64,000 nt of DNA from positions 1 through 64,000 of the forward strand of contig NZ_JAGIRL010000021.1 of NCBI RefSeq assembly GCF_019012925.1. The letters are read 5' to 3'. The notes under the pieces are model-generated. The model was given only the letters and a program-made list of their open reading frames with translations. It had not been told where the DNA came from and did no database searches. Below are positions 1-7,788 of the stretch, one piece after another; position 1 is the stretch's first letter, and every line of letters begins with the position of its first letter. Made by a program: the position numbers and the translations under genes. The stretch is from Fusobacterium sp. (GTDB lineage Bacteria; Fusobacteriota; Fusobacteriia; Fusobacteriales; Fusobacteriaceae).

Positions 1-1
1 T

Positions 2-40
2 ATACTAGCTGAAGGACTAAGAATAAGACAAGTTGTCTAA
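2..40 (+). CDS. tnpB: C-terminal 12 codons of tnpB (partial)
   Basis: Reading from base 2 gives ILAEGLRIRQVV and then TAA. This resembles the usual ending of TnpB/OrfB proteins (an N/A-EG-[LI]-R stretch just before the stop). TnpB is the RNA-guided nuclease of IS200/IS605 elements. Only the tail is present, so no catalytic residue can be checked. The call rests mainly on the omega-RNA-like sequence directly behind it. Confidence 0.5.
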   Translation: MLAEGLRIRQVV

Positions 41-169
41 AAATAAAAAGAACCGTAGGAACTACGGGGATAGCTTGGTAAATATAGTTGGCTAACAAAA
101 GCAACTATTTCCCAAGAAGAAGCTCCCACTTCAAAAATTACTAAGTAATTTTAAGTGGGAGAGGTTCAC
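41..169 (+). ncRNA. Putative omega-RNA (reRNA) scaffold overlapping the IS605 right end
   Basis: Directly after the tnpB stop come a small hairpin (CCGTAG at 54-59, GAA loop, CTACGG at 63-68) and a long one: CTCCCACTT at 123-131 and AAGTGGGAG at 153-161, with inner stem AAAATTAC (134-141) and GTAATTTT (145-152) and a two-base bulge. The element then ends with TTCAC. This matches the layout of TnpB guide RNAs, whose scaffold is encoded at the element's right end and whose guide is the flanking DNA just beyond it (here starting near base 170). Inferred from layout; not folded computationally. Confidence 0.55.
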
Positions 170-175
170 TAGGAG

Positions 176-532
176 GTGAGTGATATAAGAAATCTTATAA
201 TAAAAATCTTATTTTTGACCTTAACAGTTTTGTCATTTTCCAATGATAAGAGTGTTGAAGATAAGGTAGAGAAGTACAACCAATACAAAAAATTAGTAGC
301 TGAAAATAGAGAAAAAGAGATTCAAAGAAATCTACCCTCTCCAGAGGAGATACAACTTTACTACACTGAAGAAAAACTAAAACTTGAAAGAGAAAAACTA
401 GATTATGAGAAGAAGTTAGCCTATGAGAGAGCTTTAGCTGAAAGAAGAAGAGATAACCTAATAAATACTATCATAATAGGTGGAGTAGGCTATGGTGGAT
501 ATAGACTGGGAAGACATCACCACTGGTGGTAA
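176..532 (+). CDS. Small exported protein, coiled-coil with Gly/His-rich tail, unknown function
   Basis: The frame encodes about 118 residues. A short hydrophobic N-terminus (roughly residues 5-22, ending near SFS) looks like a signal peptide. The middle (about 50-95) is rich in Glu, Lys, Arg and Leu and looks like a coiled coil. The end has a Gly-rich hydrophobic patch (IIIGGVGYGGY) and then RLGRHHHWW. I do not recognise the family. The start is odd: the only in-frame GTG (176) overlaps the AGGAGG at 171-176, an in-frame stop TAG sits at 170-172, and an ATA start (185) would be spaced 8 bases from AGGAGG. The IS605 right end finishes one base before this ribosome site, so the original 5' region may have been replaced by the insertion. 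Confidence 0.6.
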   Translation: MSDIRNLIIKILFLTLTVLSFSNDKSVEDKVEKYNQYKKLVAENREKEIQRNLPSPEEIQLYYTEEKLKLEREKLDYEKKLAYERALAERRRDNLINTIIIGGVGYGGYRLGRHHHWW

Positions 533-541
533 ATAAAAAGA

Positions 542-566
542 GGTCAGTTAATTATTATAACTGACC
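542..566. terminator. Bidirectional hairpin terminator
   Basis: GGTCAGTTA at 542-550 pairs with TAACTGACC at 558-566, between the convergent small exported protein gene and the cation ATPase gene. A-rich sequence on the left and T-rich sequence on the right allow it to act in either direction. Confidence 0.75.
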
Positions 567-576
567 CCTTATTATT

Positions 577-3171
577 TTATCTTCTATATTTTGTATACTT
601 TAATACTTGAATTATAAGTGTTGGAATAAAAGCAAGAACATAGATTAGAATTAAATCATTTGTTCCTAAAGGAGCAACTTCAAATATAGAGTGTAAGCTA
701 GTTAACATAAGAACTCCATTCAATAGCACAAAACCTATTCCGAAAGCTATTAGTGAGAATGGATTACTCATCAATCCCAATCCAAATATTGAGCTATTTC
801 CTCTACAGTTGAATCCATGGAATAATCTTGCTAGACATAGTACAGCAAAAGCCATTGTACTACCTTTTAAAGCATCTTTCATACTTCCAAATCCAAAGTA
901 GAATCCAATGATAACACAAGTAGCAATAAGAAATCCCTCTCCTAAAATTCTCATAGATAATCCCTGAGTCAATATAGGCTCTTTAGGGTCTCTTGGTTTA
1001 TCTTTTAATACCTCTCCCTGTGAGGGCTCCATTCCAATAGCAATAGCTGGTAGACTATCAGTAAGTAAATTTATAAACAATAGATGTACTGGAGCAAAAA
1101 TTACAGGTAATCCTGCAAATGATGCATAGATAACTGCCAATATAGCTGCTGTATTTCCAGAAAGTAAAAATCTAATTGAATTTTTTATATTAGCATATAT
1201 GTTTCTTCCTGTTGTTATTGCCTTGACTATTGTTGAGAAATTATCGTCAGCCAGTATCATAGATGCTGCATCTTTTGAAACTTCAGTTCCAGTAATTCCC
1301 ATAGCAATTCCTATATCTGCTCTTTTTAGAGCTGGAGCATCATTTACCCCATCACCAGTCATAGCACAGATCTTTCCTAAAGATTGCCAAGCTGTTACAA
1401 TTCTTATCTTATGCTCTGGAGAAACTCTTGCATAAACTGATGTTTGAGCTACTTTTTCTCTCAATTCCTCGTCAGACATCTTCTCAACATCAATTCCTTC
1501 TAAAACATTATCTCCATCTCTATATATTCCAATCTCTTTAGCTATTGTTCTAGCAGTAACCTTGTGATCTCCTGTTATCATCACTGGTTTTATCCCAGCT
1601 AATATACACTTCTCTACAGCTTCTTTAGACTCTAATCTCGGTGGATCGATCATTCCAATAAGAGCTACAAATATATATCCTGTTTCATCTTCTAGACTTA
1701 TCTCTTTTTCAGAGTCTAATATCTTGTAAGCATAAGTTAGTACTCTCAAACCTGTTTCAGCAAATATAGTATTTATATTTTCTATCTCTTTTTTGTCATT
1801 TGCATTGATCTCTCTGATCTCATTTCCATGCATAATAGAATTTACTCTTGGAAGTAGTGAATCTAATGCTCCCTTTGTAAACATAACAATTTTTCCATCT
1901 ATCTTATGAACTGTACTCATAAGTTTTCTATCTGAATCAAATGGGATCTCAGATATACGTGGATATCTTTCCTTTAGCTCTTTATAGTTAAAATTATAAT
2001 TTTCAGCTAAATTGATAAGTGCTATCTCTGTAGGATCTCCTACCTCATTTGTAGCATCATTACAAAGTATACTCTCCTTCAACACCAAATTTTCTGTCTC
2101 TCTCTTTGAATCTAAACCATTCTCTTCCAATACTCTTCCATTTACATACACTTTTTTTACAGTCATCTTATTTTGAGTCAATGTTCCTGTTTTATCAGAA
2201 CATATAACACCTACACAACCTAAGGCTTCTACTGATTTTAAATTTTTTATAATTGCATTCTCTTTAGAAAGCTTCTGTGTACCAATAGCAAGAACTATAG
2301 TTACAATTGAACTAAGAGCCTCTGGAATAGCTGCTACTGCTAGAGCTACAGCAAACATCAATGAATCTAACACATTTACACCATGGAATAGATTTATCAT
2401 AAAAATCAAACCACACAATACAATAATTCCAATTGATAATTTTTTTCCAAAATTGTCCAATGAAACTTGAAGTGGTGTTGTCTTCTCTTTAGTATCTTTC
2501 AATAACTTAGCTATTTTTCCAAGTTCAGTATTCATACCTGTAGAAGTTACCAATACTACTCCTCTACCATAACTTACTAAACTCCCAGAAAATATCATAT
2601 TTTTCTGATCTCCCAAAGCTAGATTATCTGCCACAATCACATCACTTTTTTTCTCTATTCCCTCTGATTCTCCAGTAAGTGAACTCTCATTAACAAGGAG
2701 TGAAAAACTATCTATAACTCTACCATCAACTGGTACTAGATCTCCTGCTTCTATAAAGATGATATCTCCAGGAACTATCTCCTCTGAAGAAAGCTCTCTC
2801 TTTTCTCCATCTCTTAATACCTTTGTCTTAGGAGATGAGAGATTTTTCAAGCTATTTATAGATTCTTCAGCTTTAATATGTTGAATTGTTCCAAGTATAG
2901 CATTGATTACTATTACTGTTAAAATAACAATTGTACTCTCTATATTCCCAGATACTGCTGAAATAATTGAAGCTATGATAAGAATAATTACTAAAAAATC
3001 CTTAAACTGTGATAAAAAAACAACAAGATTACTCACTTTTTCATCTTCATTCAACTGATTTTTTCCATATTTTTTAATTCTCTCTTGAGCCTCTGCTGTT
3101 GTAAGACCATCTTCTGTCACTTGAAACTCCTTAAAAATTTCATCTTTTGATTTTGAAAAATAATTTTTCAT
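577..3171 (-). CDS. P2-type cation-transporting ATPase (Ca2+/Mn2+ exporter-like)
   Basis: This 864-residue protein has the full order of a type II P-type ATPase: N-terminal cation-ATPase domain (about 1-70), membrane helices M1-M2 (about 50-95), actuator domain with TGES (166-169), M3-M4 with the ion-site motif PEALSS (283-288), phosphorylation motif DKTGTLT with Asp326, the nucleotide-binding domain, the MTGDGVNDAP hinge, and a C-terminal helix bundle. Length and motifs fit bacterial Ca2+-type pumps (LMCA1/YloB-like). The yybP-ykoY riboswitch in its leader points to manganese as a relevant substrate or signal, so export of Mn2+ (with or without Ca2+) is inferred. Start ATG at 3171 follows AGGAGG at good spacing. 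The gene is transcribed alone. Confidence 0.93.
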   Translation of the reverse strand: MKNYFSKSKDEIFKEFQVTEDGLTTAEAQERIKKYGKNQLNEDEKVSNLVVFLSQFKDFLVIILIIASIISAVSGNIESTIVILTVIVINAILGTIQHIKAEESINSLKNLSSPKTKVLRDGEKRELSSEEIVPGDIIFIEAGDLVPVDGRVIDSFSLLVNESSLTGESEGIEKKSDVIVADNLALGDQKNMIFSGSLVSYGRGVVLVTSTGMNTELGKIAKLLKDTKEKTTPLQVSLDNFGKKLSIGIIVLCGLIFMINLFHGVNVLDSLMFAVALAVAAIPEALSSIVTIVLAIGTQKLSKENAIIKNLKSVEALGCVGVICSDKTGTLTQNKMTVKKVYVNGRVLEENGLDSKRETENLVLKESILCNDATNEVGDPTEIALINLAENYNFNYKELKERYPRISEIPFDSDRKLMSTVHKIDGKIVMFTKGALDSLLPRVNSIMHGNEIREINANDKKEIENINTIFAETGLRVLTYAYKILDSEKEISLEDETGYIFVALIGMIDPPRLESKEAVEKCILAGIKPVMITGDHKVTARTIAKEIGIYRDGDNVLEGIDVEKMSDEELREKVAQTSVYARVSPEHKIRIVTAWQSLGKICAMTGDGVNDAPALKRADIGIAMGITGTEVSKDAASMILADDNFSTIVKAITTGRNIYANIKNSIRFLLSGNTAAILAVIYASFAGLPVIFAPVHLLFINLLTDSLPAIAIGMEPSQGEVLKDKPRDPKEPILTQGLSMRILGEGFLIATCVIIGFYFGFGSMKDALKGSTMAFAVLCLARLFHGFNCRGNSSIFGLGLMSNPFSLIAFGIGFVLLNGVLMLTSLHSIFEVAPLGTNDLILIYVLAFIPTLIIQVLKYTKYRR

Positions 3172-3228
3172 AAATCCTCCTTCTACTTTTTTGTTCCTAT
3201 TTTTCTTATCTATTCTCTAATAAAAAAA

Positions 3229-3266
3229 GACTTTTAATATAGAGCAAAAACTCTATATTAAAAGTC
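3229..3266 (-). terminator. Terminator hairpin of the Mn2+ riboswitch expression platform
   Basis: GACTTTTAATATAGAG (3229-3244) is perfectly complementary to 3251-3266 with a 6-base loop, and on the minus strand it is followed by a run of U (3222-3228). Its promoter-proximal arm (3251-3266) includes the bases that close the aptamer's outer stem, so aptamer and terminator are mutually exclusive. It may also end read-through from pyrE. Confidence 0.85.
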
Positions 3267-3348
3267 TTGTTACCCATTAGGTATACAGTACCAGAGAACC
3301 CGTGGTTTCGTGATGTTGATACTATATTTTCAACTACTCCCTTTCAAT
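3259..3348 (-). promoter_or_regulatory. yybP-ykoY family Mn2+ riboswitch
   Basis: On the minus strand the leader starts with AAAGGGAGTAG (3334-3344), continues through two more short stems, and ends with AACAAGACTTT (3261-3271). These are the conserved 5' and 3' borders of the yybP-ykoY class (compare the AAAGGGGAGUAG... and ...AGCAAGACCUUU of the Lactococcus example). The 3' border overlaps the 5' arm of the terminator at 3229-3266, so ligand binding should prevent termination and switch the pump gene on, as known for this class. Position right ahead of a P-type ATPase is a classic context. Consensus was matched by eye. Confidence 0.8.
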
Positions 3349-3376
3349 ATAAGAAAGATATTATTAACTTTTACAG

Positions 3377-3391
3377 TATGATATTATCATA
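3377..3391. promoter_or_regulatory. Perfect 15-bp palindrome over the -10 of the ATPase promoter
   Basis: TATGATATTATCATA is a perfect 7-1-7 inverted repeat covering the predicted -10 box (3381-3386). The geometry resembles Fur/PerR-type operators, but the bases do not clearly match one known consensus, so the regulator is not named. Confidence 0.4.
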
Positions 3392-3409
3392 ACTTTATCT
3401 AAAAGTCAA
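3381..3409 (-). promoter_or_regulatory. Sigma70-type promoter of the riboswitch-ATPase transcript
   Basis: Minus strand: TTGACT (3404-3409), 17-base spacer, TAATAT (3381-3386). It lies about 30 bases upstream of the riboswitch aptamer and downstream of the pyrE stop. Confidence 0.7.
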
Positions 3410-3420
3410 TATTTTATTTT

Positions 3421-4044
3421 CTATCTTCCCCAAGTGTCAGTATTTTTATTCCAAGAAGCTGCTATTTCAACCTCTTCCTCTGTTAAATAGTTCTCCTCTT
3501 TAGCTAACTCTAATAAAGCTGTAAAGTTTGATAAAGATTCCCATTTAATATTTTTTTCTGCAAAGTTTTTATAAGCTTTATCAAATTCATAAGAGAATAT
3601 AGAAACTACTTCTACCTCTGTTGCTCCCTCATTTCTTGCAGCTTCAACAGCTTTGATTGAACTTCCACCAGTAGAGATTAAATCCTCAATAACTATTACT
3701 TTCTTACCTTGGAAATCTGCTCCTTCAATCTGTCTTCCTGCTCCGTGAGCTTTCTTTTCTCCTCTTATATAACTCATTGGTTTGTTCATAGCCATAGCTA
3801 TAAATGCTGCCCAAGGAATTCCTGCAGTAGCTGTTCCTGCTACTACATCAAACTCTTTCTCAGATAATTTTTTTACAAACTCATCAACTACTACTTGTCT
3901 TTCAACTGGATATCCAATCATCTTTCTATTGTCACAATAAATAGGACTTTTAATTCCTGATACAAATGTAAATGGCTCTTTTACATTTAATTTTACTGCT
4001 CCTGTTCCTAATAATGATTTTGCTACATCTTTTGCTCTACTCAT
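3421..4044 (-). CDS. pyrE: Orotate phosphoribosyltransferase
   Basis: Transfers phosphoribose from PRPP to orotate to make OMP, step five of UMP synthesis. The PRPP-binding loop reads VIVIEDLISTGGSS, and the protein has the usual type I phosphoribosyltransferase length (about 207 residues from the chosen start). The frame can be extended to 4074, but the MSRAKDV start at 4044 gives the usual family N-terminus and lies behind GGGAGGG, although the spacing is long. The start overlaps the end of pyrC by 8 bases. Last gene of the pyr operon; no terminator of its own was seen before the ATPase promoter. Confidence 0.92.
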   Translation of the reverse strand: MSRAKDVAKSLLGTGAVKLNVKEPFTFVSGIKSPIYCDNRKMIGYPVERQVVVDEFVKKLSEKEFDVVAGTATAGIPWAAFIAMAMNKPMSYIRGEKKAHGAGRQIEGADFQGKKVIVIEDLISTGGSSIKAVEAARNEGATEVEVVSIFSYEFDKAYKNFAEKNIKWESLSNFTALLELAKEENYLTEEEVEIAASWNKNTDTWGR

Positions 4045-5248
4045 AATACTTAATTTCCCTCCCATATTTTCCATAAAATTGTTTATTTAAATATATTATT
4101 TGACCTCTTAATAGTGTTGCAAAAACGCTACCACCTTTATTAAATGATTCATAAGGGGTCCAGCTCGCCTTACTTATAACTGTTTCATCTTTTATAGGTG
4201 ATTTGTCCTCTCTATCCACTATAATCAAGTCAGCATCATAGCCAACTTCTATTTTTCCTTTATTCTCTATCTTAAATATCTTAGCTGGATTTTCACACAT
4301 AACTTCAATCAATCTTTTTAAACTTATCTTACCTTCATCTACACCTCTTAGCATCATCTCAAGAGAGTTTTCTACTCCAGGTATACCAAAAGTCAATTTT
4401 GCTAATTTTTCCTCTATCAAGTGCGGTGCGTGATCTGTTCCTATTGTATCAATAGTCCCATCTGCCAATGCTCTCCATAGCTCCTCATTATCCTCTTTAC
4501 TCTTTAGCTCTGGCTTCATTCTTAAAAGCATTGAATTTCTTTCACTAGACTTTACATCATCTTCATTTAAGAAAAGGTGGTGTGGTGTCACCTCTCCAAA
4601 CACTTTTAATCCCCTTGCTTTTGCTTCCCTTAACATCTTAGCTTCACTAGCTTTAGACAGGTGGCATAAGTATAGTGGCTTATCATATTTTTCACAAAGC
4701 TCAAGAGCTTTAGCTACCATCTCTTCCTCTGCGTGAACTGATACTATTTTTGATTCCTTAAATATATTTTCAATAGTTTGATTTTCAGTTATCAACATAT
4801 CTCCAGTTGACATATTTAAAAATATCTTTGTTGACGCTACTTCATCAAAAATTTTTTTAATCTCTTCACTGTTATCATTTCTACTTCCACCAAAATTAAA
4901 ACCATAATCCACATATGATTTTCCAACCATCATATTTTTCTTATCTTTTAATATTTTTGAAGTAATAACTGCTGGAACTGTATTTGGCATATCAATAAAA
5001 GTGGTAACTCCACCCTTAGCACACGCCATACTTCCAGTCATAAAATCCTCTTTTTGAGTAAGTCCAGGATCTCTCATATGGCAATGAGCATCTATAATTC
5101 CTGGGATTACAAGTTTTCCCTCTGCATCTAGTATTTCAACATTTCCTACAATATTAGGAGCTATCTCTATAATTTTTCCATCTGCTATCAATATATCTGT
5201 AATTTCTTCCTTACCATCAATTAAGATTCTACAGTTTTTTATTAACAT
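4037..5248 (-). CDS. pyrC: Dihydroorotase
   Basis: Metal-dependent amidohydrolase that cyclises carbamoyl-aspartate to dihydroorotate. The 403-residue protein has the HxH metal motif in DAHCHMRDPGLTQKEDF near residue 57, a later His/Glu-containing metal region (SVHAEEE) and the IGTDHAPH motif that carries the catalytic Asp. Length and these motifs fit the type I long dihydroorotases. Its start overlaps the pyrF stop by 7 bases and its end overlaps pyrE, so translational coupling is likely. Confidence 0.93.
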   Translation of the reverse strand: MLIKNCRILIDGKEEITDILIADGKIIEIAPNIVGNVEILDAEGKLVIPGIIDAHCHMRDPGLTQKEDFMTGSMACAKGGVTTFIDMPNTVPAVITSKILKDKKNMMVGKSYVDYGFNFGGSRNDNSEEIKKIFDEVASTKIFLNMSTGDMLITENQTIENIFKESKIVSVHAEEEMVAKALELCEKYDKPLYLCHLSKASEAKMLREAKARGLKVFGEVTPHHLFLNEDDVKSSERNSMLLRMKPELKSKEDNEELWRALADGTIDTIGTDHAPHLIEEKLAKLTFGIPGVENSLEMMLRGVDEGKISLKRLIEVMCENPAKIFKIENKGKIEVGYDADLIIVDREDKSPIKDETVISKASWTPYESFNKGGSVFATLLRGQIIYLNKQFYGKYGREIKYYE

Positions 5249-5970
5249 AGACCTGCCTCTTTCATTCCTTCTAAGATTTCTGCCTCAATTAATTCTGCCG
5301 CTTTTGCTGGATCTTCATTTTTAGTTATTGGTCTTCCAACTACTAAGAAGTCGCATCCATTTATTATTGCATCTTTTGGAGTCATTATTCTCTCTTGATC
5401 ATTAGTTGCTGCCCACTTAGGTCTTACTCCTGGACAAACAGTTTTAAACTCTTTTCCACAAGTCTCTTTTATAAGTTTTGCTTCCCAAGGAGAACATACT
5501 ACTCCATCTAATCCAGATGTTTTTACTAATTTTGCCCAGTTTAGAGCTAACTCTGCCAATGATAATTTAGATTGGAAAGTCTCTTCCACATCTTCAGCTG
5601 ATAAACTTGTAAGAACTGTTACACCTATTACTAAGTTCTCCTCATTTACCTTCTTAACCTCTTCAGCCACTTTAGACATCATTTTCTTTCCACCACTTGC
5701 ATGTACATTGAACATAAATACATTTTGCTTAGCAGCAAACACAGATGCCATTGCTGTCGTATTTGGAATATCATGGAATTTAAGGTCTAAGAAAACCTTC
5801 TTTCCCTTAGCTGAAAGATACTCTATTATCTCTCCCTTTGAGTTTAAGAAAAGCTCCAATCCAACTTTATAAAAAGTTGCTCCCTCTCCTATTTTCTCAA
5901 CTAACTCTTTAGCTTGATCTGCTGTTGGAAAATCTAAAGCTATTATCATTCTATCCTTTGCTGTATACAT
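5242..5970 (-). CDS. pyrF: Orotidine-5'-phosphate decarboxylase
   Basis: Converts OMP to UMP, the last step of the pathway. The 242-residue TIM-barrel protein shows ALDFPT near the N-terminus, the catalytic cluster KVFLDLKFHDIPNT (the Asp-Lys pair of the family) and the phosphate-binding end CPGVRP and VVGRPIT. Length is typical of group 1 enzymes. Start ATG at 5970 follows AAGGAG. It sits between pyrD and pyrC with a short gap and an overlap. Confidence 0.94.
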   Translation of the reverse strand: MYTAKDRMIIALDFPTADQAKELVEKIGEGATFYKVGLELFLNSKGEIIEYLSAKGKKVFLDLKFHDIPNTTAMASVFAAKQNVFMFNVHASGGKKMMSKVAEEVKKVNEENLVIGVTVLTSLSAEDVEETFQSKLSLAELALNWAKLVKTSGLDGVVCSPWEAKLIKETCGKEFKTVCPGVRPKWAATNDQERIMTPKDAIINGCDFLVVGRPITKNEDPAKAAELIEAEILEGMKEAGLC

Positions 5971-6013
5971 AAATCAATCTCCTTTTTACTACTTAATCTA
6001 TATTCTATAACCA

Positions 6014-6931
6014 CTATCTATGAGCTATTCCCACTAACTCATTTATATTTTCTATTCCATTCTCTTCACAGTACTTTTGTAATCCCTGCTCAATCTCCAC
6101 AGCTAACATAGGATTTGAGAATATTGCTGATCCTATTGATATCATAGAAGCTCCTGCCATTATAAACTCAAGAGCATCCTCTACACATGAGATTCCACCC
6201 ATACCAATTATTGGAATATTTACAGCTTTATATACTTGATACACCATTCTTACTGCCACTGGTTTTACCGCTGGACCTGAGAATCCTCCAAAAGTATTTC
6301 CCAATACAGGTTTTTTAGTCCTAATATCTATTACCATTCCTAGTAGAGTATTTATAAGTGAAACTGCATCTGCTCCATTTTCCTCTACTATTTTAGCTAT
6401 ACTTGCTATATCTGTTACATTTGGAGATAATTTTACAACTAATGGTTTTGATGTAACTTTTCTTACCTCTCTTGTTACTCTTGCTGCAACCTCTGGATTA
6501 GCACCAAAAGCCATCCCTCCATCTTTTACATTTGGACAAGAGATATTCAATTCAACTACAGCTATTTCTGGAATCTTATCAACTCTTTTAGCTATCTCTA
6601 CATACTCTTCCACTGTTTTTCCATTGATATTAGCAATTATATTAGTGGTAATTCCATTAGCTTGCATATCTGGTAAAATATGTGATTCAAAATAATCTAT
6701 TCCTGGATTTTCTAATCCAACACAGTTTAACATTCCTGCAGGAGTCTCAGCTATTCTAGTTCCATAATTTCCATCTCTTGGCTCTACAGTAAGCCCTTTT
6801 ATCCCTATCCCTCCAAGGATATTAGGATCAAAATACTCTTTATACTCAAGTCCAAATCCAAAGCAACCAGATGATGTCACTATAGGATTCTTAAAATCTA
6901 CACCTAAAAATTTAGTTTGTAATCTGCTCAT
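6014..6931 (-). CDS. pyrD: Dihydroorotate dehydrogenase, class 1B catalytic subunit
   Basis: Oxidises dihydroorotate to orotate using FMN and passes electrons to PyrK and then NAD+. ELNISCPNVK carries the catalytic Cys of class 1 enzymes, and MGGISCVEDALEFIMAGAS is the phosphate-binding part of the FMN site. The adjacent pyrK makes this the 1B (PyrDB) type. The frame can be opened at a GTG (6958), but the ATG at 6931 directly follows TTGGAGGAAAAG, giving a normal 305-residue protein and a 16-base gap after pyrK. Cytosolic heterotetramer with PyrK is expected. Confidence 0.94.
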   Translation of the reverse strand: MSRLQTKFLGVDFKNPIVTSSGCFGFGLEYKEYFDPNILGGIGIKGLTVEPRDGNYGTRIAETPAGMLNCVGLENPGIDYFESHILPDMQANGITTNIIANINGKTVEEYVEIAKRVDKIPEIAVVELNISCPNVKDGGMAFGANPEVAARVTREVRKVTSKPLVVKLSPNVTDIASIAKIVEENGADAVSLINTLLGMVIDIRTKKPVLGNTFGGFSGPAVKPVAVRMVYQVYKAVNIPIIGMGGISCVEDALEFIMAGASMISIGSAIFSNPMLAVEIEQGLQKYCEENGIENINELVGIAHR

Positions 6932-6947
6932 CTTTTCCTCCAATAAA

Positions 6948-7754
6948 TTAGTTTCCACAACAAGTTTCAGTTTTTTCTAAAACAGGATCAAAATCTACAA
7001 TAGTTTCAGAATCAAATACAGGTCCATCATGACAAACCTTTTTCATTCCAACTTTAGTTTTTATAGAACACCCTACACAAGCTTTTACTCCACAAGCCAT
7101 TCTAGCCTCTAATGATATCTCACATTTTGTGCTATACTTTTTAGCAGTTTTAGCTACAGCTTCCATCATTTTTTGAGGTCCACAAGTAAATACCATATCA
7201 AATCTCTTGTCTTTCATCAGTTCTTCCATCTTAACTATTACATTTCCCTTTGTTCCAACTGATCCATCATCTGTTGTAATATGAGTCTCTATTCCATCTA
7301 AAGAGAAATTAGACATTATCTCCATAGCAACTCCATCTCTTCCACCAGCTATAAAAGTAACTTTATTGCTCTTAGATAGAGCTTCAATAAGTAATTTCAT
7401 AGGAGCCATTCCCATTCCACCACCTACTACTAATAACTCTTGATCTTTCATATCAGTAGAAAATCCTGTTCCTAAAGGACCTTGAATATTTATTATCTCT
7501 CCAACTTTCATAGAAGCTAGATCCTTTGTTCCTCCACCTTTTACTTCATAATAGAACTCAAGCTCTCTTTTCTCCTTGTCAACATAGTGTAAACTTATTG
7601 GTCTTTTTAAAAAATAAAATCCATTTTTACATTGTAACATATAAAACTGTCCTGCTTTTGCTGGATCAATTGTCTTGTCCCCTCTAACTCTCATAAGATA
7701 GTTATGTCCAGCAACTAATCTATTTTCTAAAATTTCACAATTTTCTAAAAACAT
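6948..7754 (-). CDS. pyrK: Dihydroorotate dehydrogenase electron-transfer subunit
   Basis: FAD and [2Fe-2S] protein that links PyrD to NAD+. It has the ferredoxin-reductase fold: RPIS FAD motif, the GGGMGMAPM nucleotide-binding loop, and near the C-terminus the iron-sulfur cysteines in CGVKACVGC and VCHDGPVF. A TTG at 7766 would extend the frame, but that extension encodes the ribosome site itself (GGGAGGAG); the ATG at 7754 is chosen (268 residues). Second gene of the pyr operon. Confidence 0.94.
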   Translation of the reverse strand: MFLENCEILENRLVAGHNYLMRVRGDKTIDPAKAGQFYMLQCKNGFYFLKRPISLHYVDKEKRELEFYYEVKGGGTKDLASMKVGEIINIQGPLGTGFSTDMKDQELLVVGGGMGMAPMKLLIEALSKSNKVTFIAGGRDGVAMEIMSNFSLDGIETHITTDDGSVGTKGNVIVKMEELMKDKRFDMVFTCGPQKMMEAVAKTAKKYSTKCEISLEARMACGVKACVGCSIKTKVGMKKVCHDGPVFDSETIVDFDPVLEKTETCCGN

Positions 7755-7788
7755 TTCTCCTCCCAATATTTATATATAAATTAATTAA

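Larger units (their letters stand above)
1..169 (+). mobile_element. Right end of an IS200/IS605-family element (partial, cut by the window edge)
   Basis: The first 169 bases read as the 3' end of a TnpB-carrying element: the last codons of a TnpB-like frame, a stop at 38-40, then about 130 non-coding bases with two hairpins and the terminal pentamer TTCAC at 165-169. The hairpin-plus-TTCAC arrangement after tnpB is typical of IS605-type right ends in Firmicutes and Fusobacteria. The left end, any tnpA and most of tnpB lie outside the window, so activity cannot be judged. The right boundary is inferred from the hairpin and TTCAC, not from an empty-site comparison. Confidence 0.6.

Noticed and set aside
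6932..6958. GTG extension of pyrD, and similar TTG extensions of pyrK (7766) and purE (56956)
   Set aside because: Each extension encodes the gene's own ribosome site; the ATG just after it is the better start.
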